A stretch of DNA of 64,000 nucleotides from Salinibacterium hongtaonis (lineage in GTDB: Bacteria > Actinomycetota > Actinomycetes > Actinomycetales > Microbacteriaceae): NCBI RefSeq assembly GCF_003065485.1, contig NZ_CP026951.1:2108001-2172000 (forward strand), given 5' to 3'. Below, piece after piece: positions 7,924 through 21,119 of the stretch; position 1 is the stretch's first letter, and each line of letters opens with the position of its first letter. The position numbers were made by a program, and so were the translations under genes. Below the pieces are notes generated by a model. The model saw only the letters and a program-made list of their open reading frames with translations, made no database searches and was not told the DNA's origin.

Positions 7924-10900
7924 TCCACATCCTGCTCGATGAGCGTTATGAAGGCGCTCAGCTCCGCAACCCCGGCGGGAGTCGGGGGCAGATAGTCAAT
8001 CAGGTCGGGAGAGTGCACGAGAAAGGCCGCCCATTGCGCTCGCGACACCGCCACGTTGAGCCGGTTGCGCATGAGCAGAAACGACATGCCGCGTGGAACA
8101 TCGGCCGGTGCGGAGGCCGCCAGCGTGACGATGGCGACCACAGCCTCTTGCCCCTGAAACTTGTCGACCGTGCCCACCCGGACGTCGCCGAAACCCGCCG
8201 CAGCGAGGCCCTCCGCCACCCGCGCCACCTGCGCGTTGTAGGGCGACACGACGATGATGTCTCGCTGCCTCAGTTGCTCTGCGCTGCGCGCTGCAGAGGG
8301 GTCGCTCCAGGCCCGGCCGAGGGACGAGCGCACCAGGTCGATGACGACCGCCGCCTCTTCTTCTGACTCGATTGAATTGCCGTGGTGGGCTACGCCAACC
8401 GGGTGCAGCCCAGGGGCGATGCCCTCAAGGTGCCGAAGCGATGCATCCGGATGCGCCGCCAGCTCACCCTCATAGGAGAGCGTAGAGACGGGGTCTGCCA
8501 CGGCGGGATGCATGCGGCGACTGGACGCGAGAAAGTAGCCGAGCTCCCCGGGCAGAACGTCGTGCCCGTCGCTGATCCAGCCGAGGGCTGAACCATCCAC
8601 GGGTTCGGGATGCAGCCCCTGGCTCACCTGGGGCAGCTGCTGCGGGTCACCGAGCAGCAGCAGATTGCGGGCGGCAACGCTCGCGGCGATTGTGGAGGCA
8701 AGCGAGAACTGCCCGGCCTCATCGATGACCAGCAGGTCGAGTGACCTCCGCGGCACCCGCGCAGGATTCGAAAAATCCCAGGCCGTGCCGCCGACGACAT
8801 ATCCCGTCGCTTCATTGTCGAGGGCAAAAAGGAGGTGGCCGTCTCGCGGCAGAGCCGTGAACGCGACATCGGCGTCGGGGTTGGCGACAACCTTGCCGAC
8901 TCGCTCCTGGGGCAGTCCGGCCTTCTCGACGATCGCGGAGAGCAGGTTCTCCACGACGGCGTGCGATTGTGCAACCACACCGATCTTCCAGCCGTGGCGG
9001 GCAACCAGCTCGGCAATAACATGGGCGCCCAGATAGGTCTTGCCGGTTCCGGGTGGGCCCTGCACCGCCAGATACGAGCTGTCGAGGTCGAGCAGACTTG
9101 CCTCGACGGCGTGAACGAGCGCGCCGTTCTCAATCAGGGCTCCGCTCTGAACCAAAGCATCCCGGTGGGCAACGAGGCCCTTGCCGCTGAGCGTTCGCGG
9201 TTCACGACGGCGCAGGATGTCCACAGCGGCATCGTGTGGCCAGTCGGGCTGGGCATCCACTATCGCCTGAGCCCAGGACTCGATCGCCGGTTTTTGCTGC
9301 CCTGCAGGCGGAGGCGCTGCGGGCGTCAGTGCGACGGGCAGCGCGCTGTATGGCTCCACTCCCGCCCTCAAGGTCTCTTCGATCAGAATGCTGTCGTCGT
9401 CGGATTCGAGTACCGAAACGCTGCGCGCCCATCGGGCTCCCGGGTCCGCCGACGGGTCGACAACGGGGGCAGGTTGGTCATAGAGAACAAAGGGTTGGGA
9501 GGCTCCGCCTGCAGAAGGCTTCGAGCCTGGCCCCCAGGTTCCCGTCAGCCTCACATGGCGGCGGTCACTCCGTTGTCTGCCCTCCCGAAACCAATCGCGT
9601 TCCACGCGAGCGGAGTCGACGACAAGCACGTCTCGCGTGTCTGCCCATTCGTCGATCGGCTGAACCAACCGGGCAAAATGACCCCACCAGAATGTCTTGT
9701 GTTCCCTGCGGTGATAGTCGAGCGCCGCAAGCGCGAATGCGGCCGCCGTGCAATCGGCCGAGCGATCAGGATCGAGGGGGTCGCCTGCGATGGCGGCGAG
9801 CGAATCGTGCAGCGGCGTCGGGGCGAGTTCGGCGGGCTCGTCTGCATCGACGGCGCCGACCGGGGTGACGCCGTGTGCGCTGGCAAGTCCGAGCAGCCAG
9901 TCTCTCAGGCGAAGGGTCGAAACGCAGTCGTAGCGGTTGTAGTCGGCGATCTCATCGAGCTTGGCCTGCTGCGCCGCAGGGTCTCCATCCATACCGAGCT
10001 GCATAGCATCCGCATACTCCGTGATCGAGGCAGCAGCCGTTGCCACCTCCATACCCGTTCGACCTGCGTCGCCCATATAGAGCGGCTCGAGATATTTGAT
10101 CGAATAGGAGCGAGACCCCACCCGCACCGCCTTGCGCACGACCGGGTAGAGATCCACGAGCACGTGGTCTCTCAGCAGCTGATCGACCTCCTCCTCGCCG
10201 ATTCCATGGCGAGCGGCGAGGCTCGAGAGATGGGTGCGTTCGTAGGCAGCGTAGTGATAGACGTGCAGATCGGGATGGCGCTTTCTGCGCTCGGCGAGGT
10301 CGTCAAGAAAAGCCCTCAGCGCGAGGCGCTCCTGCTCAAAAGTGTGAGCCCAGAAGGAGCTGAAGTGCTCTGTCTCATCGACTAAGCCGAAGAGGTAGTC
10401 GAGCCCCCACCGCGTCGAGTCGCCCTCCGTATAGAGCGGATCGCCCTCGAAATCGAAGAAGATATCGCCGGGCGAGGGTTGTGGGATCGCACCCAGCGCC
10501 TCAGCGTTGACGACCCGGAATGGCGGGAGCGGTTTGCCCCCGTCGGCGGCCGGCGGCGCTTCGAGCTGCAGCAGCGCTTGCTCGCGCAGGGCATCGAGAG
10601 CCGAGTCGCCGATGCCCTCGATCGACCCTCTCGAATGGGCCAGAGCCTCGATTGTGGTGACCCCGGCATCCGCCAGCCTCGCCCTCTGGGTTAGGCGCAA
10701 CCCAGCGACCAAAAGCACGTCACGCGTTGCCGCAATCGCAGCCTCGCAGTGCGCGCACTGACCGCATACGGAGTAGCGCGGGTCGCCCCAGGCGGCTGGC
10801 GCCCGCTCGGCAATGCGGTCGCGGATGATGCGGTGCAGCCGAGCGCGACGGTGGCGATACACGGGCGCGATGTCGGCGAGCCGATGCTCACTTGTGCTGC

Positions 10901-11482
10901 CGTCGCCGAGGAGAAGCTCCACGGTGTTCGCAACTGGCACTCCGATGCGGGCAAGCTGCTCTGCATACGCAGCAAGCTGGAGAAGGGCCGTCACTTTGGC
11001 GCTGCGGGCGAGCTTCGTGTCCTGAACCAGATAATGGCCGTCGGCGGTGCGCACGATGAAGTCGGCAAACCCTACGAAGGCGATGTCGACATGGTCGTCG
11101 CCCTCCTCGACGGCGGCACCGTCTTCTGCAGTGTGCTCGTGGAAGGTCGCTTGAAACACCACGGGAACCCCGGAGGCAAACGCCTCAATCGTGGCGGCGA
11201 CGGCGTCGTCGAGCGCCTGTCGATCGCGCACATCGGGCCGCTCGATCTCGACGACCCCGGCGCCGTGCTCGGCGCGCAGTTCGCGGAGCACGCGCTCCTC
11301 GTGCTCATCGCCGAGCCTGCCAGTTCGCGCCAGCATGGGGTCGGTCTCTTCGACCAAAGTGGCGATGCGCCCGAGCTTCGCATCGAGGCTCCGAAGAAAC
11401 GCGAACTCGCACTTCGACGCTATCGTCAGGTCGCTCGCGCTCGTGTAGACGACCCGACGTACCGCGTCTTCGACAATAAACA

Positions 11483-11483
<1 letters not shown>
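7920..11483 (-). CDS. TM0106-family RecB-like nuclease fused to DEDD exonuclease and Dna2-like helicase
   Basis: A 1187-aa three-part DNA-processing enzyme. Residues 1-250 are a RecB/Cas4-like nuclease with QDTKLAR (Asp and Lys of the catalytic core) and four cysteines (Cys25, then CGQCAHC near 240-246) spaced as for an iron-sulfur cluster. Residues about 340-530 resemble a YprB/RNase H-like 3'-5' exonuclease (DFEGD ... NRYDC). Residues about 790-1187 are an SF1B helicase with GPPGTGKT, DEAGQ, GDPQQLPQ and NVAVSRAQ. The ATG at 11483 overlaps the sbcC stop (TGATG), giving an sbcD-sbcC-nuclease operon. The upstream in-frame ATG at 11513 would lie inside sbcC. Confidence 0.9.
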
Positions 11484-14538
<3,055 letters not shown>

Positions 14539-14542
<4 letters not shown>

Positions 14543-15774
14543 GCAGCGCCCTCCGCCGCCGCCACAACAGCCGAGACAACAGCGCGTTCGTGCTCTGACG
14601 CGCCCACGCCGTTGCGCACGTGCTCAAGAAAGCCGCCCACAATCTCGCTGTCGCTGCGGGAGCGAACCCGCTCGGAATAGGTCACGGAGGCACTATTGGC
14701 GACAACATCCGGCCGGTGCTCGAGGTTCGCACAAAAGGGGAACCGCGACTGAAGCTTGCGCATCGCGTCGAGCGGGCGCGCCTGATCGGTGATGATGGCG
14801 GCAACCCAGTCGCTCTCGTTGGCCGTGAACCGCTCGTCTGTCAGTAGCTCGTCAAGGGTTCCGCTGAGCACCGAAAGGCGCCGCGGAACAACAAGGTCGA
14901 CCCACTCGACCGAATCGAGCCCATGCTCACCCAACTCCACGAGCCAGGCTCCACGAGGCTTGCCGGATTCGCTGAAGGTGTAGTGCAGCGGCGCACCGCT
15001 GTAGCGCACGCTCTCGCTGAGGCGAGCCCGCCCATGGATATGGCCGAGCGCCACGTAATCCGGTCCGTCGAAAGCGCTCAGCGGCACTACATCGAGACCT
15101 CCCGCCGTGATGTCGCGCTCGAGGCCCGGAGTCTGCGCAATCTCTCCATCACGGCCAGCATCCGCATCGACCGCATCTGCATCGACCGCATGGGGCTCGA
15201 CCGCATCGGCACCGCCCCCGACGGCAGCAGCAAAACAGTGGGCAAGGACCACGCTGCGAGAGCCGCGCTCCGCAGCATCCGCCCGTACCGCGCCCATGGC
15301 GTGGGCAAGCACGTCTGCCTGAGTTCGCAGGCGCGAAGGGTCCTCGGCGCCAAGCCGGTGTCGCACAATCGAAGGCTCAAGATAGGGGATGCCATAGATG
15401 GCCACTGGGCCATGGTCGTCGACCAGCTCGACGGGCGATGCGAGCTGCTCTGGACGGGTGAACACATGGATATCGGCGGCCGCGGCGAATGACGACTGAA
15501 AGCCGAGCCTCGTGGCGGAGTCATGGTTGCCGCTGGTCATCACCACGGTAGCGCCGGCATTGCGCAGCGCCAGCAGGGCATCCGTGAGAATCTCGTAGGC
15601 ATCCGCCGCTGGGGTTGCGGAATCGAAGATATCGCCGGCGACGAGAACAACATCCACCTGGCGCGTGCGCACTACCTCGACCAGAGAGTCGAGCACCGTG
15701 CGCAGGTGCGCGAGGGTCGAGTGGCCATGGAAAGTGCGCCCAATGTGCCAGTCAGAGGTGTGCAGAAGTCGCAT
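14539..15774 (-). CDS. sbcD: Exonuclease SbcCD subunit D
   Basis: A 411-aa Mre11-like metallophosphoesterase nuclease subunit. The metal-binding motifs appear in order: TSDWHIG at the N-terminus, AGDIFDS, SGNHDS and GHIHG. An Ala/Asp/Val-rich insertion (VDADAVDADAG) around residue 205 comes from an imperfect nucleotide repeat near 15155-15205. ATG 15774 is preferred over the in-frame ATG at 15804 because MRLLHTSDWHIG is the usual family start and TAGCGT lies 7 nt upstream. First gene of an overlapping operon with sbcC and the RecB-like nuclease/helicase. Confidence 0.95.
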
Positions 15775-15781
15775 AAGGTTC

Positions 15782-15787
15782 ACGCTA
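15782..15787 (-). promoter_or_regulatory. Leaderless-type -10 hexamer for sbcD
   Basis: TAGCGT on the minus strand, 7 nt before the ATG at 15774; no Shine-Dalgarno is visible. Confidence 0.45.
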
Positions 15788-15846
15788 GCGGGGGCGACCG
15801 ACATGATCGGGCAGAAGCCGCGCGTTCGGGCCTGATCCCCGTTATT

Positions 15847-16338
15847 TCACCGGTCCAGGGGCCAGGCGACTTCGAAGCGCTCGAAGACGACTTCGAGCCC
15901 ATCCGACCACGGAATGCCCCGGTTCTCAGTCACTCGCTTCCAGTACCTGATGTGGTCGGCGAGCCAGGATTCGCGGCTACGGTCGCCCTCCCCCTCATCC
16001 CAGGCGAAGGCGTCGTCGACGCTGGAGATGGGTCCGAGACGCAACCAGGTTGATCGCAAGACCACGGTGGGTGTGCCCGAACCGTCACAGGCGATCCAAT
16101 GACCTCCGATGCGCGGAAGCAACTGGCTCTCGGCAGAGAACTCGCACACGAGGGTCGCGGTCGCTGTCTTCTGACCTTCAAGAACCAGAGCAAGAAGCTC
16201 ATCGGCGAGCTCCGCGGAGTCGCCGAACCACTCGACAGACGGATGCTCGAGCTCGTCACCGGGCACCGCATCGCGATAGGCGCGCCAGAGTCGAGCGGCG
16301 GCGGCCATATCTGGCTCGGCTACGGGAGTGGGAGTCAC
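15847..16338 (-). CDS. ASCH domain protein
   Basis: A 163-aa protein starting at GTG. It has the ASCH pattern: a helical N-terminus ending with FGDSAELADELLALVLEGQKTA, the strand TATLVCEF, then PRIGGHWIACDGSGTPTVVLRSTWLRL and FAWDEGEGDRSRESWLADH. ASCH domains resemble the PUA RNA-binding fold, and some members are cytidine amidohydrolases or RNA-binding factors. Which applies here cannot be told. The gene sits upstream of sbcD in the same direction, with a 72-nt gap, and is divergent from the SNF2 gene. Confidence 0.85.
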   Translation of the reverse strand: MTPTPVAEPDMAAAARLWRAYRDAVPGDELEHPSVEWFGDSAELADELLALVLEGQKTATATLVCEFSAESQLLPRIGGHWIACDGSGTPTVVLRSTWLRLGPISSVDDAFAWDEGEGDRSRESWLADHIRYWKRVTENRGIPWSDGLEVVFERFEVAWPLDR

Positions 16339-16443
16339 CCTCTCATCCTCTCACTGCCCTGCACACGACGCGACGCCCCGCCTGCCGCAGGCCGCCTGCC
16401 GGAGTCGTCGTGACATGTCAGACCCGCATGAAAGACTTCTCCC

Positions 16444-19400
16444 GTGACCCCGCCGCCCCCATCCTCGTCGTGGCGTGCGGCTCTTGAACCGCTGATGCCG
16501 GTCGCCTCTGGCTCGCTGCCCCGCTCGTCCGGCACGCGCCCCATGGCCCTGCAGTGGGAGTTGCGGGAGCAGGTCTCGCGTACCTCGCACCAGTGGGGCG
16601 GACCAGCCACTCGCACAGTTCCCGCTGGCAGCGTGGGTAGGAGACCTGACGCCGACGCGTATCGTCTGGGGGTTCGCCCCGTCTCACGCAGCGCAAGCGG
16701 CAACTGGACGCGCAGCTCGCTCAGCTGGAGCAATCTGCCTTATCAGGGGAGCGCCGCCGCGCTCGACCCTGCTCACCACCTCTGGTTTACACAGTTCGCC
16801 GCCCTACACCGGCCGATCCGCGATGTTTATGCCGGCCGTGAAAGCGACTGGATCTATCTCGACGATTACCAAAGCCCGCTACTGTGGCAGCTCCTCGCCG
16901 GCGCCGACGCGCTCGGGATTGCATTCGTCGGCGGCAGCGGCGCCAGCAAGGGGGCGACAATCACGGTTGCCCCTCGCGCCACTCTGAGGCTCGACGCAAC
17001 CCTGGACGCAACCGTCGACGGTGACGCGGTCGTGCTGTCGCCGAGGCTCGGCTTCGACGGGCTCGACTGCCCACTCGGCATCGTGGCGACGATCGGCGAT
17101 CACGGCGCCTACTGCGCCGAGCTGGGGCGCGAGCCGAACATCACCGTCGCGCCGCTCGCGCCACCGACCGTCGCCGCGCGCGCAACCCTGCCAGCCGCAG
17201 CGAGGGTGGCATCGAGCGATCTGGCCCGCATGCTCACGGCCGGGCAGAGCATCCGGATTCCGGCCAGCGGAGCGGCCGAATTCTTCAGCGACCTTTATCC
17301 GCGGCTCCAGCGCAGCATCGGGATCACCAGCTCGAACGCGTCTGTCTCGCTGCCAGAGCTGCCCGCTGCACAGTTGGTGCTCGCGGCGTCGTTTACGCCA
17401 CGGCACACGCTCACCCTGTCGTGGTTCTGGGACTACGGCCACGACCGCATCCCCGCGGGGCCAGCCGCCCACGGCGATGCCGCGCCTTCTCTCGATCCCA
17501 CTCTGGAGGCCGCGGTTCTTGCCGTGGCGAAACCGCATCTCACCTCTCTGGCGACCACCGTTCTGCGCGGAATCGACGCCGCAGAATTCACCGCTCACTC
17601 ACTTGTCGCTCTCGAGGGGATGGCCGGCGTGCAGGTCGAGCGCACGGGCAAGCATCCCGACTATCGCGAGCTCACCGAACTGCCACACCTGAGCATCCGC
17701 ACGATCGAAACCGAGCAGCGCGACTGGTTCGATCTGGGCGTGCTGGTGACGGTCGGCGACAAAGAAATTCCCTTCGGGCCGTTGTTCGAAGCTCTCGCGA
17801 GAGGGCGCCGCAAACTGCTCATGGTCGACGGCAGTTACCTGTCTCTTCAGCAGCCGCAGTTCGAGAGACTCAACGAGCTCATTGCCGAATCGCGCGATCT
17901 GGCGGAGTGGGAGACCGGCCCGCGGATCAGTCGTGTCCATGCGAGCCTCTGGTCTGACTTTGAGGATCTGGCCGACGAAACGCACGAGGCGGTGGCGTGG
18001 AGGGCAGCGGCTCAGGGTCTGCTCGACACGACAACAATCCCCAGCGTGCCCCACCGCCTCAGCGCCACGTTGCGTCCGTACCAGCAGCAAGGTCTCGACT
18101 GGCTCATATTCCTCTATGAGCACGGCCTTGGCGGCGTACTCGCCGACGACATGGGCCTGGGTAAGACGATGCAGACCCTGGGGCTCCTCGCCCATGCCAC
18201 TGCGCAGCGCGGCGACGGTCCTCCGTTTCTCGTCGTCGCTCCCACCTCCGTGGTTCCCACCTGGGTTTCGGAGGCCGCGCGGTTCGCTCCTGGCCTGCGC
18301 GTCGCCGAAATCACTACGGCGCGGGCGGCCAGCAAACAGACGGTGGCGGATGTCGACCCGAGCATCGATGTCGTCGTCACCTCATACGGGCTGTTTCGCC
18401 GGGATATCCAGAACTACCACTCACGAGAGTGGGCCGGGCTCATTCTTGACGAAGCGCAGTTCGTTAAGAACAGGCTCTCTGCTGTGCACCAGTGCGCTCG
18501 AGACCTGAACACGCCATTCACCCTTGCGATCACCGGCACGCCGCTCGAGAACAACCTCATGGAGCTGTGGTCGATCTTTTCCCTCGTCGCCCCTGGATTG
18601 TTTGCCTCGCCCCGTCGGTTCGCGGAGGAGTATGCGCGCCCCATCGAGGGCGGCAATAAGGAGCGTCTGGCGCGGTTGCGTCGCCGCATTCGGCCGCTCA
18701 TGATGCGGCGCACAAAAGACCGGGTCGCTGCCGAACTCCCGCCCAAGCAGGAGCAGGTCATCATGGTTGAGCTCGAGGCGCAGCATCGCCGTCTTTATGA
18801 CACGGCACTGCAGCGCGAGAGGCAAAAGCTTCTCGGTCTTATCGACGATGTCGATCGCAACCGCATGATCATCTTCCGATCGCTCACGCTCCTGCGCATG
18901 CTCAGTCTTGATGCCTCGCTCGTGGACGGCGCCCACGCTGGCATTCCCTCCAGCAAACTCGCGATCACGATTGATCACCTCAGCGAGGCGATCGCCGAGG
19001 GGCACCGCTCCCTCGTTTTCAGCCAGTTCACCTCGTATCTCAGCATCGTGGCCGCGCGGCTCGAGGCGTCAGGAATTCCCTATGTCTATCTCGACGGGTC
19101 AACCACCAATCGAGCGGAGGTAATCGCCTCGTTCAGGGACGGCGAAGCGCCGGTCTTTCTCATCAGCCTCAAGGCGGGCGGGTTCGGCCTTACCCTCACC
19201 GAGGCGGACTACGTGTTCCTGCTCGACCCGTGGTGGAACCCCGCCGCAGAGGCTCAGGCTGTCGACCGCACCCATCGAATCGGGCAGTCGCACACGGTGA
19301 TGGTCTATCGGATGATCGCCGCAGACACGATAGAAGAAAAGGTGCTCGCGCTCGGCAAAAAGAAGGGCGAGCTGTTCACCTCGGTGATGGACGACGGAGC

Positions 19401-19452
19401 CGCGTTCAGTTCCGCATTGACGGCGGATGACATCCGCGGCCTGATCGACTAG
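16444..19452 (+). CDS. SNF2-family DEAD/DEAH-box ATPase
   Basis: A 1002-aa Swi2/Snf2 DNA translocase. The motor occupies about residues 545-1000: Walker A DDMGLGKTMQ, motif II LDEAQFVKN, ITGTPLENNLMELWSIF, and the helicase-C motifs SLKAGGFGLTLTEADYVF and VDRTHRIGQSHTVMVYR. The N-terminal 540 residues include a SNF2-associated bacterial region starting with MALQWELREQV. Many actinobacterial relatives have a SWIM zinc finger before this region; none is visible here. The protein starts at GTG 16444, only about 33 residues before the conserved block. It is divergent from the ASCH gene with 105 nt between. The role (transcription-coupled or repair remodelling) is inferred. Confidence 0.92.
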   Translation: MTPPPPSSSWRAALEPLMPVASGSLPRSSGTRPMALQWELREQVSRTSHQWGGPATRTVPAGSVGRRPDADAYRLGVRPVSRSASGNWTRSSLSWSNLPYQGSAAALDPAHHLWFTQFAALHRPIRDVYAGRESDWIYLDDYQSPLLWQLLAGADALGIAFVGGSGASKGATITVAPRATLRLDATLDATVDGDAVVLSPRLGFDGLDCPLGIVATIGDHGAYCAELGREPNITVAPLAPPTVAARATLPAAARVASSDLARMLTAGQSIRIPASGAAEFFSDLYPRLQRSIGITSSNASVSLPELPAAQLVLAASFTPRHTLTLSWFWDYGHDRIPAGPAAHGDAAPSLDPTLEAAVLAVAKPHLTSLATTVLRGIDAAEFTAHSLVALEGMAGVQVERTGKHPDYRELTELPHLSIRTIETEQRDWFDLGVLVTVGDKEIPFGPLFEALARGRRKLLMVDGSYLSLQQPQFERLNELIAESRDLAEWETGPRISRVHASLWSDFEDLADETHEAVAWRAAAQGLLDTTTIPSVPHRLSATLRPYQQQGLDWLIFLYEHGLGGVLADDMGLGKTMQTLGLLAHATAQRGDGPPFLVVAPTSVVPTWVSEAARFAPGLRVAEITTARAASKQTVADVDPSIDVVVTSYGLFRRDIQNYHSREWAGLILDEAQFVKNRLSAVHQCARDLNTPFTLAITGTPLENNLMELWSIFSLVAPGLFASPRRFAEEYARPIEGGNKERLARLRRRIRPLMMRRTKDRVAAELPPKQEQVIMVELEAQHRRLYDTALQRERQKLLGLIDDVDRNRMIIFRSLTLLRMLSLDASLVDGAHAGIPSSKLAITIDHLSEAIAEGHRSLVFSQFTSYLSIVAARLEASGIPYVYLDGSTTNRAEVIASFRDGEAPVFLISLKAGGFGLTLTEADYVFLLDPWWNPAAEAQAVDRTHRIGQSHTVMVYRMIAADTIEEKVLALGKKKGELFTSVMDDGAAFSSALTADDIRGLID

Positions 19453-19461
19453 CCACGGCCA

Positions 19462-19833
19462 CTAGTCCTCGGCGACGGCCCTCTTGGGTGCTCGAACCTT
19501 GGGCCGCACGAGCTCGTGGCTTGCGATGATGAGATCCTCTACGAGGTCGTCGGGGACCCCCTCAGACGGATCCGCGCTCACCACCACCGTGATCCAGTGC
19601 TTCTTATTGAGGTGATATCCCGGCGTGATCTCGGCGAACTCCTCGCGCAACGCGACCGAATCTTCTGGGTCGCATTTGAGTGACACCGTGAGAACGTCGG
19701 CCCCGAGATTGCTCAGAGCGAAAATGCGGCCATTGCCGCTCGTCTTAAAGACGCTCGTTTCATTGTCGAACGGGAACGTTTCTATCGCCTGGGGCAATGA
19801 CAGGCACAGTTCCTGCAGGGCGTCGGGGGTCAT
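19462..19833 (-). CDS. MmcQ/YjbR family DNA-binding protein
   Basis: A 123-aa CyaY-like fold protein with the family pattern LPQAIETFPFDNETSVFKT, then NGRIFALSNLG, LTVSLKCDPEDSVALREEF, PGYHLNKKHWITVVV and the C-terminal helix LVEDLIIASHELVRPK. Members bind DNA in a histone-like way in some reports, but the function is not settled. ATG 19833 is chosen because the alignment begins there and TATGGT stands 6 nt before it. It is convergent with the SNF2 gene, 9 nt apart. Confidence 0.88.
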   Translation of the reverse strand: MTPDALQELCLSLPQAIETFPFDNETSVFKTSGNGRIFALSNLGADVLTVSLKCDPEDSVALREEFAEITPGYHLNKKHWITVVVSADPSEGVPDDLVEDLIIASHELVRPKVRAPKRAVAED

Positions 19834-19839
19834 GGATCG

Positions 19840-19845
19840 ACCATA
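19840..19845 (-). promoter_or_regulatory. Leaderless-type -10 hexamer for the MmcQ/YjbR gene
   Basis: TATGGT on the minus strand ends 6 nt before the ATG at 19833. Confidence 0.4.
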
Positions 19846-19908
19846 TCGGCGCCGACCGACACGACCCCCTTGCGCCTGCATGCTGCGGCTTCTGCCGCGG
19901 TGCGGTGC

Positions 19909-20103
19909 CTACTTCTTGAAGGCATCCTTCACGTTTGTGCCAGCGTCTTTAACATGCTCGCCAGCCTTCTTGGCTTCTGCCTTGGCCTGCTCAGCTTTGC
20001 CCTCGGCGATGAGCTTGTCATCGTGCTTGAGCTTTCCCGCTTCTTCCTTGGCCTTGCCCGCGAGCTTCTCTGCCTCGTTTTCGAACTTGTCTCCGATGCC
20101 CAT
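19909..20103 (-). CDS. CsbD family stress protein
   Basis: A 64-aa highly charged helical protein, MGIGDKFENEAEKLAGKAKE then Lys/Ala/Glu-rich repeats (KAEQAKAEAKKAGEHVKDAG). This is the CsbD-like pattern, a small general-stress protein of unknown mechanism, sigma-B controlled in Bacillus. ATG 20103 has a strong AAGGAG 7 nt upstream, so the longer open frame to 20292 is not used. It is divergent from the DUF1206 gene with 89 nt between. Confidence 0.88.
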   Translation of the reverse strand: MGIGDKFENEAEKLAGKAKEEAGKLKHDDKLIAEGKAEQAKAEAKKAGEHVKDAGTNVKDAFKK

Positions 20104-20192
20104 GGCGTACTCCTTTGTTGCATTCGCGCTGGCATGATGTCGCTGCCAGCCTCGGTAGACCTGTGACAGTAGTCGCCATCTCTCGGAGCGAC

Positions 20193-21098
20193 ATGAGCAC
20201 TCAGGGAACTCTGAGGTGGGCGAATCGGTGGTATCAAGGGGAGGTGACTCCCTCTGGCCAACCTGCGACCGCGTCGTATCCCCAGCGATCAAACGGCTCC
20301 TCGCATGGTGTGCGGCAACGCGTGCGCCGCGCCAGCCACAGTCGCGTCGTGCGCTCGCTGGCCAGGGCTGGGCTCATCGCCAGCGGGGTCGTTCACGTTC
20401 TCATCGGGGTGCTCGGCATGTCGGTGGCCAACGGCATTCGGGTCAGAGCAGATCAGTCGGGAGCGCTCGAGGCAGTAGCCGATGCCCCCGGCGGTTACAT
20501 CCTGTTGTGGGTTGCGACGGTGGCGCTGTTGGGGCTCGGGCTGTGGCAGTGGTCCGGGGCTCTCACCGCTGGCCCCGACGAATCGAAGATCTTCCCTCGC
20601 AAGCTGCGCGATCATGCCAAGGCCCTCGGCTTCGTCGGCGTCGGTCTCGCCTGTCTCGCCTTCGCTGTGGGCAGTCGGCCAGACACCGCTGAGGGAACCA
20701 AAACCCTGAGCTCCACGCTCATTGGCATGCCCGGCGGCGTTTTCGTGCTCGCCGCCATCGGGGCAGTCGTCGGAGGTGTGGGAATCGCGTTCATTTCGCG
20801 CGGCGTGAGCCGCCGCTTTCGCGAGGATATCGACCCGCCAGAGGGCCCATGGGGTCAGGTCGTCGTGGCCGTCGGCGTCATCGGTCACACCCTGAAGGGC
20901 ATCGCGTTAATGACCGTAGGGCTTCTCTTTGTGGGCGGGGCGGTCCTGACGGACGCGGACTGGACAACAGGGGTCGACGGCGCGATTCGCTGGCTGGCAG
21001 CGCTGCCCACGGGGCCATGGCCGCTTTTTGCAATCTCGGCCGGGTTCATGATTCACGGCCTGTATCTTGCGGCGCGGGCCGTCTATCTCAAGCGCTGA
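20193..21098 (+). CDS. DUF1206 membrane protein
   Basis: A 301-aa integral membrane protein with about six hydrophobic segments in three similar pairs. Each pair contains a glycine followed by a basic/aromatic turn (RAGLIASGVVHVLIGV, DHAKALGFVGVGLACLAF, GVIGHTLKGIALMTVGLLF), the internal three-fold repeat of DUF1206. The function is unknown. The N-terminal 70 residues are hydrophilic. ATG 20193 is preceded by CGGAGCG, a fair ribosome site. It points away from the CsbD gene. Confidence 0.82.
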   Translation: MSTQGTLRWANRWYQGEVTPSGQPATASYPQRSNGSSHGVRQRVRRASHSRVVRSLARAGLIASGVVHVLIGVLGMSVANGIRVRADQSGALEAVADAPGGYILLWVATVALLGLGLWQWSGALTAGPDESKIFPRKLRDHAKALGFVGVGLACLAFAVGSRPDTAEGTKTLSSTLIGMPGGVFVLAAIGAVVGGVGIAFISRGVSRRFREDIDPPEGPWGQVVVAVGVIGHTLKGIALMTVGLLFVGGAVLTDADWTTGVDGAIRWLAALPTGPWPLFAISAGFMIHGLYLAARAVYLKR

Positions 21099-21119
21099 CT
21101 TCTCAAGCGCTGACTCGAT

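Noticed and set aside
8835-10385. A 516-codon plus-strand open frame opposite the nuclease/helicase gene
   Set aside because: No recognisable domain, antisense to conserved helicase and exonuclease motifs.
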